Shown: positions 43,401 through 52,154, counted from the stretch's first letter. The stretch is 64,000 nucleotides of DNA from UBA4782 sp034429195 (GCA_034429195.1 DAOUGQ010000006.1:95436-159435), one strand, 5' to 3'. Translations and numbers: made by a program. Notes: a model not told the origin generated them from the sequence alone.

Positions 43401-43872
43401 TGTGGTCTTTGACTTGGACGGAAACTACATCACGAAATTTGGTACTGCTGGCATGGAAACAGGGATGTTGAACGAACCGGTGGGTATTGCTATCGATAAA
43501 AATGGCAATGTATATGTGGCTGATACATGGAACCAACGAATCCAGGAATTTTCTCCCGATGCAACCAAGACAACTTATGTCTCAATCAGAGAATGGGAGA
43601 TTGCTGGATGGTATGGTGAATCAACAGAAAATAAGCCATATATCTCTGTCGACCAAGAAGGTAATCTTTATGTGGCTGATCCTGAGGGTTATCGGGTACT
43701 GGTCTTCACTGGTGAAGGTGTATTCAAATATGGATGGGGAGAATATTCCACCGGGATGGAAGGTTTTGCACTTGTGGGTGGGATTGAAATAGCTCCAGAT
43801 GGAAAAATCTGGGTTGTTGACTCGGGAAACAACCGCATACTACGTTTTGCTCCACCGGTTACAGGAAAATAG
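40447..43872 (+). CDS. Agl23/TIGR03663-like glycosyltransferase with NHL repeats
   Basis: 1141 residues. The N-terminal part (about 25-640) is a polytopic membrane domain of the GT39-like TIGR03663 group; 'MSHDEVNHVVPSYDLSQG' is the typical first loop with the acidic pair, and 'GRYTRNEAFIEL' another conserved region. Family members are called flippase-activity-associated Agl23, with a role in glycan assembly. After a soluble region, residues about 850-1135 contain four or five NHL repeats (for example 'GIAFAKDGTLYIADTKNHRI', with the repeating ADTWNHRI pattern) forming a beta-propeller, presumably outside the cell. No strong Shine-Dalgarno is seen. It ends in a strong terminator. Confidence 0.85.
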   Translation: MENKTPTHESWLDRSLSSLLPRWNVRTLIIVIILVLAVISRFAMLGARTMSHDEVNHVVPSYDLSQGKGYRHDPITHGPFQFHIVALTYFLFGDSDFTSRVPAAIFSVAAIAFVMIGFRKYLGNTGSLVGGLLFLISPYMLFYGRYTRNEAFIELFGVVLLYGILRYLDKGDHLSLFLVTGATVMHFAVKETAYIYTAQALLFIGLLFLEDITRIRWNSSKKKNLFITLMLAALICLIAALGFAVANASSSEKSAAVVETTVPTFNFIASGEIIALALVVMLGILAMVILVRSLGWKTIRSMRSFDLLVLLGTLVLPLLSAFPIKIMGFDPLDYQSQGLIRSGIVIAIFFALAIAIGLWWNRNLWIANASLFYGVFTILYTTLFTNGVGFFTGLIGSLGYWLEQQGVNRGSQPWYYYTFVQLPIYEFLAVSGTVLSVYFGIRHKKFTQLPDLQPADVEPEKPILLETQSGDQIASTETVTEEVSQPEEPRRIPVLYLLVFWSITSLAAFTLAGEKMPWLTVHIALPMLLAAGWGLGYLIDSTPWKDLKGNRAILSVLMAVLFIISLSGTLGSLLGDQPPFVGQSLTQLEATANFLLSLLGLAGSSAGLVYLLRNWHWNNLFRLVVLVFFVFLAVLTGRAAYRASYINYEYATEYLVYAHAGTGPKQILAQIEEISQRLTGGLDLKVAYDNESLYPYWWYLRRYPNIQYFGETPTRDLKDAPIILVGAANYSKLDSIVRDQYVYYDYTRLWWPMEDYSNLSIQKVWEDLKNPAMRAAIFQIWLNRNYEPYAKLEGRNNLTLSTWQPSNHIRMYIRKDIIAQIWDYGAAPVTYTEVETDPYVNSIVQMQPDFVLDGAVTEAGPFNEPHGIAFAKDGTLYIADTKNHRILHFDAEGNLLQKWGKLSETDAAPGTFNEPWGIAVAPDGSVLVADTWNHRIQRFTDKGKYLNSWGYFGQEDNPDAFWGPRDVAVDEDGHVFVSDTGNKRIVVFDLDGNYITKFGTAGMETGMLNEPVGIAIDKNGNVYVADTWNQRIQEFSPDATKTTYVSIREWEIAGWYGESTENKPYISVDQEGNLYVADPEGYRVLVFTGEGVFKYGWGEYSTGMEGFALVGGIEIAPDGKIWVVDSGNNRILRFAPPVTGK

Positions 43873-43883
43873 TTGTCAAGGCA

Positions 43884-43917
43884 AAAGGAGTCTGATTCTT
43901 TCAGACTCCTTTTTTTA
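43884..43917 (+). terminator. Intrinsic terminator after Agl23-like gene
   Basis: A 10-bp stem (AGGAGTCTGA 43886-43895 and TCAGACTCCT 43901-43910) with a 5-nt loop is followed by TTTTTTATTT. It is partly palindromic, so it could also terminate the convergent gene at 43925. Confidence 0.9.
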
Positions 43918-43924
43918 TTTATTG

Positions 43925-44293
43925 CTATGCTTTCTTGAAAAACAACCCCAGAAAGAAACTGACAATTGAGACAATGAGTGCACCAAGGAAAGCTGGCCAA
44001 AATCCTGTTACTGTAAAGCCAACCTTGAAAAGTTTCCCTATTTCACCAGCCAGCACAAATAAACCAGTATTTATGAGCAATGTCCCCAAACCTAATGTGA
44101 GGATGATGAAAGGGCAGCCCAAAACTACTAACAAGGGCTTGATTGTTGCATTGATCACCCCAAAGATCAATGCCAGAATAATGATGTTTGCCCAGTTATC
44201 CGTGGTCAGAGTTATCCCATGACCTTTCATGATCGTCAAAGCCGCGTAAAGTGCAACAGCATTTATGGCAAGGCGGATAAGGAATCTTTTCAT
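43925..44293 (-). CDS. Phage-holin-family (PF04020-type) four-TM protein
   Basis: 122 residues and four transmembrane segments (about 5-25, 33-53, 60-82, 92-115). Its sequence (RLAINAVALYAAL, NWANIIILALIFGVINATIKPLL, LTLGLGTLLINTGLFVLAGEI) is typical of the widespread 'phage holin 4_2' family, which usually has no phage context. ATG 44293 is preceded by GGAGGT at 5 nt; 44311 is the earlier but less likely start. Function in the cell is not settled. Confidence 0.85.
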   Translation of the reverse strand: MKRFLIRLAINAVALYAALTIMKGHGITLTTDNWANIIILALIFGVINATIKPLLVVLGCPFIILTLGLGTLLINTGLFVLAGEIGKLFKVGFTVTGFWPAFLGALIVSIVSFFLGLFFKKA

Positions 44294-44354
44294 ATTAACC
44301 TCCACAATCATTATGCCATCAATGAAAGAGATATACCCCAGAATTTCTAGGATA

Positions 44355-45326
44355 TTATGCCGGTGATGCGAGCTTCATCCAGATAAGGGTGTGCTGTAAT
44401 TTAAATGCATTGTCGAAAAAAACCTGGCGGGCTTCATTTGCAGGGTAATTGATTTGTATTGGTCGTATTGAGAAGAAATCACAGCGAAAATATTGCAATA
44501 GGGCGTCAATGGCAATTTCTCTTACCTCAGGATCTACACTCAACCATAAGACATCTGCATAATGTCTAGTGGCTTCCCAGGTAGCCAACCCAAGCAACTG
44601 GTTATCTCTTCTGGCAGCCCAATGATGTAACACATTTGCTTTGATGAGATTTTGTAAACCATTCCAAAAACCCGGTTCAAAGCGCGATTCTTCCAGGTGA
44701 AAATTCCAGGTTACATCGTCAGGGTAGGTATCCTCCAGCCACTTAAGTTGACACTTCCAGTCGGATGAGCGACGTGTAGTAATGACCAGGTTTGATGTTC
44801 TCATGCTCAATAATGGTTGATGTGCATCCAAAAGCCAGGTATCACGACGGCAGCGTTCTTGAAATCCCAATGACTGATATAAATGCTGTGCTATTGGGTT
44901 ATCTTCTCTCACTTGCAGCCATATTTCATTGCTTCCGAATTTACGAATATGGTCGATGGCATATTGTGTAAGTGCTCGCCCAATCCCTTGATTACGATAT
45001 TGTGGAAGAACAGCAACATTTGCAATTAAGTGATAAGTACGATCACGAAAAGTAAATGGAATGAGTGATAAATTAGCAACAATTTGATCATGATCAAGCC
45101 ATACAAAACCCCGCAAAGGGTACGGTTCTTGCTCCCTGATATATGGTGTTCTTTCTTCAGAAAATGCGGCTCTACCTGCTTTACGTAATTGGCGAATGAA
45201 ATCTCTTCCATCTTCATCCAGGGTAGCTGCAAAGCATTGTTCGATCACGTCTGCGACGGGAAGTAAATCTTGAGGATAGCAAAGCTCTCGGATATGAGAA
45301 ACAGGTGATGAAAGTTCATTTGTCAC
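44355..45326 (-). CDS. GNAT-family N-acetyltransferase
   Basis: 323 residues. The N-terminal half is a GNAT domain with the acetyl-CoA binding loop NVAVLPQYRNQGIGRAL (about 107-123) and the downstream NPIAQHLYQSLGFQERCRR segment. The C-terminal half (about 180-323) lacks a clear second acetyl-CoA loop but looks like a degenerate GNAT fold, as in tandem-GNAT proteins such as mycothiol synthase. The substrate is unknown. It is divergent from clpC. Confidence 0.8.
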   Translation of the reverse strand: MTNELSSPVSHIRELCYPQDLLPVADVIEQCFAATLDEDGRDFIRQLRKAGRAAFSEERTPYIREQEPYPLRGFVWLDHDQIVANLSLIPFTFRDRTYHLIANVAVLPQYRNQGIGRALTQYAIDHIRKFGSNEIWLQVREDNPIAQHLYQSLGFQERCRRDTWLLDAHQPLLSMRTSNLVITTRRSSDWKCQLKWLEDTYPDDVTWNFHLEESRFEPGFWNGLQNLIKANVLHHWAARRDNQLLGLATWEATRHYADVLWLSVDPEVREIAIDALLQYFRCDFFSIRPIQINYPANEARQVFFDNAFKLQHTLIWMKLASPA

Positions 45327-45365
45327 AAAGATATTTTACTCTTATATAACTCTTACATGATATTT

Positions 45366-45395
45366 TTGATTTATTAATGCACAGCATGCTATAAT
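45366..45395 (+). promoter_or_regulatory. Promoter of clpC
   Basis: TTGATT (45366-45371), an 18-bp spacer and TATAAT (45390-45395), with TGC before the -10 (extended -10). It lies about 62 bp before the ATG. No CIRCE or CtsR-type repeat was noticed. Confidence 0.6.
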
Positions 45396-45456
45396 TTTTT
45401 AAGAATAGGATCAGGATAATTTAGAAGTCTAATAATGGCTATGAGGAATACAACCT

Positions 45457-47898
45457 ATGATGCGATTTGATCGATTTACCGAACGTGCCCAGGAAGCTGC
45501 ACAACGAGCTGCAGAGATCATACAGCGATATGGACACAATCAGATAGATACAGAGCATATTCTTTTGGCATTGATCGAGCAACCTCAAGGGATGGTATCG
45601 CAGATTCTTGAGATTTTAAAAGTAGATGCATCAGCGCTGGTAGAGCGCCTTGATTACATTTTACGGACCAGCCCTAAAGCTGGAATCTATGGTAGTGGAT
45701 CAGGACAAATCTTTATTACGCCTGGTGTAAAGCGAATTATAGATCAGGCGAATGAAGAAGCAAGCCGTCTAAAAGATGAATATATTTCTACAGAGCATAT
45801 CTTTCTCGCAATTTTGAATGAAAAAAATACACCTTCTGCACGTTTACTGGAAGGTGCAGGACTTAGCCGCGAACGAGTTAACGATGCAATTATGCAATTG
45901 CGTGGCGGGCAGCGGATTACCGACCCACAATCTGAAGTACGATTCCGGACACTAGAAAAATATTCTCATGACTTGACTGCAATGGCACGTGAAGGGAAGC
46001 TGGATCCGGTCATTGGTAGGGATAATGAAATAAGGCGTGTTATGCAGGTGCTTTCTCGCCGAACGAAAAACAACCCTGTCTTGATCGGAGAAGCTGGTGT
46101 AGGAAAAACTGCCATCATCGAGGGTTTAGCACAAAAGATCGCCAAGAATGATGTTCCAGAAATATTAAGTGGTAAGAAAGTGATCTCCCTGGATCTGGGG
46201 GCCATGATCGCAGGTACCCGGTTCCGAGGTGAGTTTGAAGAGAGGTTAAAAGCTGCCATACAGGAAGTTCAAAAGGCAGCTGGTGAGATCATTCTTTTCA
46301 TTGATGAATTGCACACGGTAGTTGGTGCCGGAGCTGCACAGGGGGCGATGGATGCATCCAATATGTTGAAACCCGCATTAGCACGTGGTGAACTGCAGTG
46401 CGTTGGTGCAACAACACTGGATGAATACCATAAGTATATTGAAAAAGACACTGCACTTGAACGCAGGTTTGCACCTGTGTTTGTAGATGAGCCTTCGGTA
46501 GAAGATACTATCAAGATGCTGCATGGTATTCGGGATAGATACGAAGCGCATCATAAAGTGCATTTTTCTGATGAGGCGCTAACAGCCGCAGCACAGTTAT
46601 CTGCACGTTATGTAACAGATCGTCACTTGCCTGATAAAGCAATCGACTTGATGGATGAAGCAGCCGCGAAACTGCGCGTAGCATTGTATTCTTTGCCAGA
46701 TGACTTAAAACAAATGAAAAGTGAGTTGGATAGGCTAGTCGCTGAAGAAGAGCAGGCAGGAAATGAACGTGATTATGAAAGGGCTGCTCGCAAGAAAGCA
46801 GAACGGTTACGTCTTGAACAACAGTTTACTGCCCAACGTGACAAATGGGAAGAGGAACATAAGCTGGATGAAGTGGTGGATGTAGATGACATTGCTCAAG
46901 TAATCGCTCAATGGACTGGTATTCCTGTAACCCAGATGATGGAGTCAGAAACCGAAAGATTACTTCATATGGAGGATCGTCTGCATGAACGTATCATTGG
47001 CCAGGAAGAACCCATTACCGCGATCGCTGATGCCATCCGCCGTGCCCGATCTGGTTTAAAAGATCCGCGCCGCCCAATCGGTTCATTCATTTTTATTGGT
47101 CCATCAGGTGTAGGGAAGACGGAGCTTGCAAAAGCTCTGGCTGAATTCTTATTTGATGACGAAGATGCTCTTGTTCGGCTTGATATGAGTGAATATCGCG
47201 AACAACACACGGTCAGCCGACTTTTTGGAGCTCCTCCTGGATATGTAGGATATGAAGAGGGGGGGCAGTTGACTGAAGCGGTACGCCGCCGACCCTACCG
47301 TGTGATCCTGTTTGATGAGATCGAAAAAGCACATCCTGAAGTGTGGAATGCCTTGTTACAAATTTTGGATGATGGTCGTTTAACAGATGGTCAGGGGCAG
47401 GTTGTTGATTTCCGTAATACTGTGTTAATCATGACAAGCAACCTGGGTACAGAATTCGTTCGAAAAGGTGGCACATTAGGTTTCTTGCAGACTTCCAGCA
47501 ACAGTGAAGAACGCCAGGAACACGACAAGATCGATAAAGCACTGAAGAGCACTTTCAGACCCGAGTTCTTGAACAGGGTAGATGAGATCATCATCTTTTC
47601 TCCTCTCACGTTGGATCAAATGCGAGAAATCGTAAAGTTACAGATGAAAGAAATTCAATCCCGCCTTGCTGAACACGGTTTAACGGTTGAATTAAGTGAT
47701 GAGGTGCTTGATTACATGGCTGAAATTGGATATGACCCTGCCTTTGGAGCACGACCGTTACGTAGAGTACTTCAAAAACAGATCGAAAGCCCACTATCAA
47801 TTAAACTGCTTGGTGGTGAATACGTCAGTGGCGATGTTATCGAGGTGACTGTAAACGCGGACAAACAATTGATTTTTACGAAAAAAGAAAAAAAATAG
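45457..47898 (+). CDS. clpC: ClpC-type AAA+ unfoldase
   Basis: Hexameric ATPase that unfolds proteins for ClpP. 813 residues: N-terminal double Clp-N repeat (FDRFTERAQEAAQRAAEI, 1-150), first AAA+ module with Walker A GEAGVGKT (about 209-216), a UVR-like helical insertion (MKSELDRLVAEEEQAGNERDYE) diagnostic of ClpC rather than ClpB, and a second AAA+ module with GPSGVGKTELAKAL. A C-terminal ClpB-D2-small domain completes it. Second-module motifs such as LLQILDDGRLTDGQG are intact. GAGG lies 10 nt before the ATG. A strong terminator follows. clpP and the mcsA/B partners are not adjacent. Confidence 0.95.
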   Translation: MMRFDRFTERAQEAAQRAAEIIQRYGHNQIDTEHILLALIEQPQGMVSQILEILKVDASALVERLDYILRTSPKAGIYGSGSGQIFITPGVKRIIDQANEEASRLKDEYISTEHIFLAILNEKNTPSARLLEGAGLSRERVNDAIMQLRGGQRITDPQSEVRFRTLEKYSHDLTAMAREGKLDPVIGRDNEIRRVMQVLSRRTKNNPVLIGEAGVGKTAIIEGLAQKIAKNDVPEILSGKKVISLDLGAMIAGTRFRGEFEERLKAAIQEVQKAAGEIILFIDELHTVVGAGAAQGAMDASNMLKPALARGELQCVGATTLDEYHKYIEKDTALERRFAPVFVDEPSVEDTIKMLHGIRDRYEAHHKVHFSDEALTAAAQLSARYVTDRHLPDKAIDLMDEAAAKLRVALYSLPDDLKQMKSELDRLVAEEEQAGNERDYERAARKKAERLRLEQQFTAQRDKWEEEHKLDEVVDVDDIAQVIAQWTGIPVTQMMESETERLLHMEDRLHERIIGQEEPITAIADAIRRARSGLKDPRRPIGSFIFIGPSGVGKTELAKALAEFLFDDEDALVRLDMSEYREQHTVSRLFGAPPGYVGYEEGGQLTEAVRRRPYRVILFDEIEKAHPEVWNALLQILDDGRLTDGQGQVVDFRNTVLIMTSNLGTEFVRKGGTLGFLQTSSNSEERQEHDKIDKALKSTFRPEFLNRVDEIIIFSPLTLDQMREIVKLQMKEIQSRLAEHGLTVELSDEVLDYMAEIGYDPAFGARPLRRVLQKQIESPLSIKLLGGEYVSGDVIEVTVNADKQLIFTKKEKK

Positions 47899-47906
47899 CC
47901 TTATCA

Positions 47907-47945
47907 AACGGGGCAGCAAACCTGATGCCCCGTTTTTCTTTTTAA
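47907..47945 (+). terminator. Intrinsic terminator of clpC
   Basis: AACGGGGCA (47907-47915), 10-nt loop, TGCCCCGTT (47926-47934), then TTTCTTTTT. GC-rich perfect 9-bp stem. Confidence 0.9.
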
Positions 47946-47952
47946 ATTGGTC

Positions 47953-47961
47953 TGATATACT
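47953..47961 (+). promoter_or_regulatory. Extended -10 promoter for leaderless PH/cNMP gene
   Basis: TGATATACT, an extended -10 with TATACT at 47956-47961, ends 7 nt before the ATG at 47968. No Shine-Dalgarno fits between, so a leaderless transcript is predicted. Confidence 0.6.
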
Positions 47962-47967
47962 AATATC

Positions 47968-49722
47968 ATGCTGTTGGATTCTCAAGAACTCATCTCAGTT
48001 TTAGAGGCGACCTATCCTTTTCATTTGTTGGAACCCGTTGATGTTGAAGATGTGTTTAAACATGCAGCGGTTTACCAGTATGAGGTCGGGCAAACAATCT
48101 ATCAACAAAAACAGCAAGCAAACAGGATCTTCGTTTTAGCACATGGCAATGTGACATTAACCTGCAAGAATAAATCAGGGAAGATCACATTTACCGAAAA
48201 GGTTTATCCAGGCACGTTATTTGGCATGGAAGGAACCGATGCACTGCGAAGATGGTCAACAGCGACTGCTGATGAAACTGTGATCGTGATTAGTTTCAAT
48301 ATCAAACATATTCAGTCCCTTTTTCATCAATACCCGATATTAATTGGGCCATTAGAATCCTTCTTTCAGGCTGCAAAAATCGCTCATCAAACACACTATC
48401 CATGGAAAGAGTTGGATGAGACATTCTTTTTTGCCGATCATCGTCACCCGGCGATATTGTTATGGTCATTGATCACACCAATTGCTGTTTGGATGACCGG
48501 TATGATGGGAATTCTACTCTTTTTATCCAGTACAAACCCTGGAAATCTACTTGCGTGGGGACTTGCTGGTGGGCTTACAATCGTGGTTGGCATATGGGGC
48601 ATCTTGTTGTGGATAGATTGGGGAAACGATTATTCCATAGTTACCAACCGAAGAGTTCTGTTTCAGGAGCGCATCATTATGTTATATGATAGCCGTCAAG
48701 AAGCGCCTATCAATGCAGTGCTCTCCGTTGGTCGAGATTCAACACAAATCGGCAGGATATTTCAATTTGGTGAAATCTCTGTACGTACTTATACAGGTGT
48801 AATCACTTTACCTGCCATCCGTAAACCTGAATTGGTTGCTGGTGCGATTTCATTTCTTCAACATCAACCCATGATGCCTATTGGCAGGCGTGAACGGGTA
48901 GAGCAAATGGCGGCGGCCTTAAAAAGTCAATTAATGGGTGAATCGACAGGAAAACCTTTGTTACCTGAAAAAGAACAGACTCAAAGGAAGAGTTTCAGTC
49001 AGTGGCTGGCAAACCTTTTCATGCTGCGATTTGAACAGAATGGTGCCATTACATATCGCACACATTGGATCATTCTGTTTCGAAAAACTTTCTTCCCTTT
49101 GTTAATTTTCTTCTTCCTGCAGCTCGTCCTTCTAGCAAGAGTCGTTGAGGTGATAAACGTATTCTCTCTGGCAAGCACAGTGATCGTATTAGGTATGCTT
49201 GTTGTTGCAGACCTGATTTGGTGGGTGTATCAATTCATGGATTGGCAGAATGATTACTATGTAGTCACCGACGATCAGGTCATCGATGTTTACAAACGAC
49301 CACTTGGAACGGAAGACAAACGCACAGCACCATTGAAAAACATTCAAAGCATCAATTTCAAAAGGAATGGTTTTCTTGGAGTTCTTTTGAATTTTGGAAC
49401 GGTATATATTTTGATTGGTGATAACCAGCTAACATTTAATAATGTTTTCAACCCATCTGAAGTACAACGTGAGATATTTCATCGATTGTATGCTCGTGAA
49501 TATAAAAGCAAATTGGAAGAGGAAAAAGCTGAACAATTAAGGATCCGAGAATGGATAGAGGCATATAACAAAGTATTGGTTGATTTTGAGAAAGAACAGG
49601 CTGAAAAGCAAGATGAAGGTTTAGATAGTGAAAATCAGGAAACACAAGTTATACAAGATGAAAAAAATCCTGAAAATCAAGGTACAATAGCCCAGGAAAA
49701 TTCACGGGATAATATTATTTAG
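47968..49722 (+). CDS. Cyclic-nucleotide-binding plus bacterial PH-domain membrane protein
   Basis: 584 residues. An N-terminal cNMP-binding-like beta-roll (about 25-140) contains GQTIYQQKQQANRIFVLAHGNV and FGMEGTDALRRWSTATAD, the latter at the position of the phosphate-binding cassette. Two pairs of transmembrane segments (about 165-215 and 365-430) each precede a bacterial PH domain (bPH_2; for example WGNDYSIVTNRRVLFQERII and WQNDYYVVTDDQVIDVYKRP). A C-terminal coiled coil rich in Glu/Lys ends the protein. The architecture suggests a membrane sensor of unknown ligand; homology-based function is not available. It is followed 9 bp later by def. Confidence 0.75.
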   Translation: MLLDSQELISVLEATYPFHLLEPVDVEDVFKHAAVYQYEVGQTIYQQKQQANRIFVLAHGNVTLTCKNKSGKITFTEKVYPGTLFGMEGTDALRRWSTATADETVIVISFNIKHIQSLFHQYPILIGPLESFFQAAKIAHQTHYPWKELDETFFFADHRHPAILLWSLITPIAVWMTGMMGILLFLSSTNPGNLLAWGLAGGLTIVVGIWGILLWIDWGNDYSIVTNRRVLFQERIIMLYDSRQEAPINAVLSVGRDSTQIGRIFQFGEISVRTYTGVITLPAIRKPELVAGAISFLQHQPMMPIGRRERVEQMAAALKSQLMGESTGKPLLPEKEQTQRKSFSQWLANLFMLRFEQNGAITYRTHWIILFRKTFFPLLIFFFLQLVLLARVVEVINVFSLASTVIVLGMLVVADLIWWVYQFMDWQNDYYVVTDDQVIDVYKRPLGTEDKRTAPLKNIQSINFKRNGFLGVLLNFGTVYILIGDNQLTFNNVFNPSEVQREIFHRLYAREYKSKLEEEKAEQLRIREWIEAYNKVLVDFEKEQAEKQDEGLDSENQETQVIQDEKNPENQGTIAQENSRDNII

Positions 49723-49731
49723 AGGCAAATC

Positions 49732-50241
49732 ATGGCATTGAGAAAAATTGTTTCCGTACCAGAACCTGTGTTACGGAGAAAAGCACATAAAGTTACAGAT
49801 TTTAATAAAGATTTTCAAACCCTGGTCAATGATATGGTTGAAACATTGAGAGATGCTCCAGGTGTTGGCCTAGCAGCGCCACAAATTGGCATTTCACTAA
49901 GGTTGTTTGTTATGGAGTTTGGGGATGAGGAAGATGAGAATATCCCCAAAAAACTCTATGTATTCGCCAATCCAGAAATTATTCAAGCTTCAGAAGAGAA
50001 GGTTATTGGTACTGAAGCCTGTTTATCCGTTCCTGATTTAGCAGGGGATGTAGAACGTCACACATGGCTTGTAGTGAAGGGGCAGAACAAGCAGGGGAAA
50101 GTTGTGAAATATCGTTTTGAAGGTTGGATAGCCCGTATATTTCAGCACGAATATGATCATCTAGATGGCATTTTATTCACCGACAAAGCAGAAAAAGTCT
50201 GGCAATCCCGGCCAGAAGAAACAGAAGAAATTCGCGATTGA
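49732..50241 (+). CDS. def: Peptide deformylase
   Basis: Removes the N-formyl group from nascent proteins; metal enzyme. Motif I GVGLAAPQ (44-51), motif II EACLSVP (95-101, where Ala replaces the more common Gly) and motif III HEYDH (139-143) provide the Cys and two His metal ligands and the catalytic Glu. Length 169 aa is normal. GAGG lies 7 nt before ATG. It is followed 1 bp later by recF, which probably uses the def end as its ribosome-binding region. Confidence 0.95.
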   Translation: MALRKIVSVPEPVLRRKAHKVTDFNKDFQTLVNDMVETLRDAPGVGLAAPQIGISLRLFVMEFGDEEDENIPKKLYVFANPEIIQASEEKVIGTEACLSVPDLAGDVERHTWLVVKGQNKQGKVVKYRFEGWIARIFQHEYDHLDGILFTDKAEKVWQSRPEETEEIRD

Positions 50242-50242
50242 A

Positions 50243-51445
50243 ATGTACCTTACACATCTTTCGCTAACCAGCTTCCGAATATTTTCCCGCCTGGATATTG
50301 ATATTCCAAGGCGGGTCATTTTGTTGGTAGGAGATAACGCACAGGGAAAAACCACTGTTTTAGAAGCAGTATATTTCCTCTCGACATTCACTTCTTTACA
50401 GGCTGCAAACGATCGGCAATTGATCAATTTCGTCGCATGTGAAGAACCTCTTGCGGTTGCCAGAATCGTTGCTGAATTCAATCGAGAGGGGCAACAGAAT
50501 AAAATAGAAATCCGCATCATTAAAGAAGCAAATGGGAATGGTGGGATGCGAACCCGAAAGGAGATCATACTCAATGATATCAAGCGATCTGCGCATGAGA
50601 GCATTGGTTTCTTTAATTCCGTCTTATTGCTTCCACAGATGATGAAAATATTGGAAGGCGGACCAGAAGAAAGACGCAGATACCTGAACCTGATGATCTC
50701 GCAAGCAATACCTGGATATGCTAAAGCTCTTAGCGAATATAACCAGGCAGTTACACAACGCAATGCCTTGTTAAAACAGTTAGCTGAGAAAGGAGGAGAT
50801 ACCGACCAACTTCTTTTTTGGGATGATGTTGTAGCAAAAAGTGGATCTCAAATTATGCATGCCCGTATTGCCACCATAAATGAGGTTGAACTGATCGCTT
50901 CCAAGATTCATCAGTATCTTACTCGCAATGAAGAAGTATTGCGTTTGGTATATCAACCATCATATGAACCGGCTGTTACACAACAAAACCAAGCTGCATT
51001 ACCAATGCAAGTAGATGTGAAACGTGATGCATTTAGTCAGAAGGATTTAATGACTGGAATGCTTGAAAGATTAAAGAATGTACGACGTGAAGAGATCTTT
51101 CGTGGCACTACTACCATTGGACCTCATCGTGATGAGATGCGGGTATTAAGCAACCGTATCGACTTGAGTAATTTTGGCTCACGTGGGCAGGTACGAACAG
51201 CATTATTATCCCTTAAGCTGGCTGAAGTACAGTGGCTAAAGGAAAAATGTGGTACCTGGCCGGTGCTGTTGTTGGATGAAACATTGGCTGAACTGGATCA
51301 AAACAGAAGACATGATTTATTAAGTTTTCTTGAAAACAGCGAACAAGCAATTCTGACAACGGCGGATAAGAGTCAATTCCAGGATGATTTTATCCATCCC
51401 AATACGGTGTGGAATATTCATGGGGGAAGAGTTACTAAAGAATAG
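50243..51445 (+). CDS. recF: DNA replication and repair protein RecF
   Basis: SMC-like ATPase that helps load RecA at gaps. The Walker A motif GDNAQGKTT (30-38), the signature-like GPHRDEM segment and the Walker B region LLLDETLAELDQNRR are present. 400 residues. ATG 50243 follows the def stop by one base and yields the conserved start MYLTHLSLTSFRIF. A longer reading from 50165 would overlap def and lacks homology. The 3' end overlaps the convergent rsmG gene by 11 bp. dnaA/dnaN and gyrase are not adjacent, so this is outside an oriC cluster. Confidence 0.93.
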   Translation: MYLTHLSLTSFRIFSRLDIDIPRRVILLVGDNAQGKTTVLEAVYFLSTFTSLQAANDRQLINFVACEEPLAVARIVAEFNREGQQNKIEIRIIKEANGNGGMRTRKEIILNDIKRSAHESIGFFNSVLLLPQMMKILEGGPEERRRYLNLMISQAIPGYAKALSEYNQAVTQRNALLKQLAEKGGDTDQLLFWDDVVAKSGSQIMHARIATINEVELIASKIHQYLTRNEEVLRLVYQPSYEPAVTQQNQAALPMQVDVKRDAFSQKDLMTGMLERLKNVRREEIFRGTTTIGPHRDEMRVLSNRIDLSNFGSRGQVRTALLSLKLAEVQWLKEKCGTWPVLLLDETLAELDQNRRHDLLSFLENSEQAILTTADKSQFQDDFIHPNTVWNIHGGRVTKE

Positions 51446-52148
51446 GTTTTTTGGAAGGAATTCCTACTTTACGAGGATATTCAGGTGGTGTGGTGTGCTT
51501 TTTTTCAACAACGATCAGATATCTTTGTTCAGCCACACTGGGAAGTGTAACAGGATGCACAATTCTTAATCGTCCACCTAATTTACTAATTGCATGCGCA
51601 GATTGCTGGGTTTCTAAAGGCCCACTTTCACCCTTTTGTGCAAGCATGCATCCTTTTATACGAACAAGTGGAAGTAGATATTCACTCAAGATAGGTAAAT
51701 TTGCTACTGCCCGTGCAACTGCCCAATCGAACCGTTCACGGAATCTGGGATCTTGACCTACTTCTTCAGCTCTTGCTTGAATCACTGTTACATTTTCTAA
51801 TTTCAAAGTATCCACTACATGCTGGCAGAAGGCAGTTTTCTTTCCTACAGAATCAACAAGCACAAGGGAAAGGGAGGGGATGGCGATCTTTAAAACCAAT
51901 CCTGGGAAACCAGCACCCGTACCAATATCAATCAGGTTGGTAGGAAATGGATTTGTCATCACTTCAAGGCAATAGAGAGAATCAATGAAATGTTTGGCAA
52001 CAATTTCATCATGGCTGCGAATGGCTGTCAGATTGATGCGTTCATTCCACTCTAAAAGTAATTGTTCATAAATTTTGCATGATTCTACCTGACGGGTAGA
52101 GAATGGGAGATTAAGTTTGGTGCGGGCGAATTCAAGGACGCGATTCAT
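51435..52148 (-). CDS. rsmG: 16S rRNA (guanine-N7)-methyltransferase RsmG
   Basis: Methylates G527 of 16S rRNA. SAM-binding motif LIDIGTGAGFPGLVLKIA (about 72-89), and family motifs ERINLTAIR and AVARAVANLPILSEYLLPL, are clear; 237 residues. Start 52148 (MNRVLEFART) is chosen because homologues begin near there and TATAAT ends 7 nt upstream; a 41-residue upstream extension has no support. Overlaps recF convergently by 11 bp. Confidence 0.93.
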   Translation of the reverse strand: MNRVLEFARTKLNLPFSTRQVESCKIYEQLLLEWNERINLTAIRSHDEIVAKHFIDSLYCLEVMTNPFPTNLIDIGTGAGFPGLVLKIAIPSLSLVLVDSVGKKTAFCQHVVDTLKLENVTVIQARAEEVGQDPRFRERFDWAVARAVANLPILSEYLLPLVRIKGCMLAQKGESGPLETQQSAHAISKLGGRLRIVHPVTLPSVAEQRYLIVVEKKHTTPPEYPRKVGIPSKKPIL

Positions 52149-52154
52149 AGAGGT

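Noticed and set aside
43925..44293. Prophage holin
   Set aside because: PF04020-type proteins are widespread chromosomal membrane proteins; no phage lysin or structural genes are near.
50165..50242. 26-residue N-terminal extension of RecF
   Set aside because: It overlaps def in another frame and has no RecF homology; the ATG at 50243 gives the conserved start.
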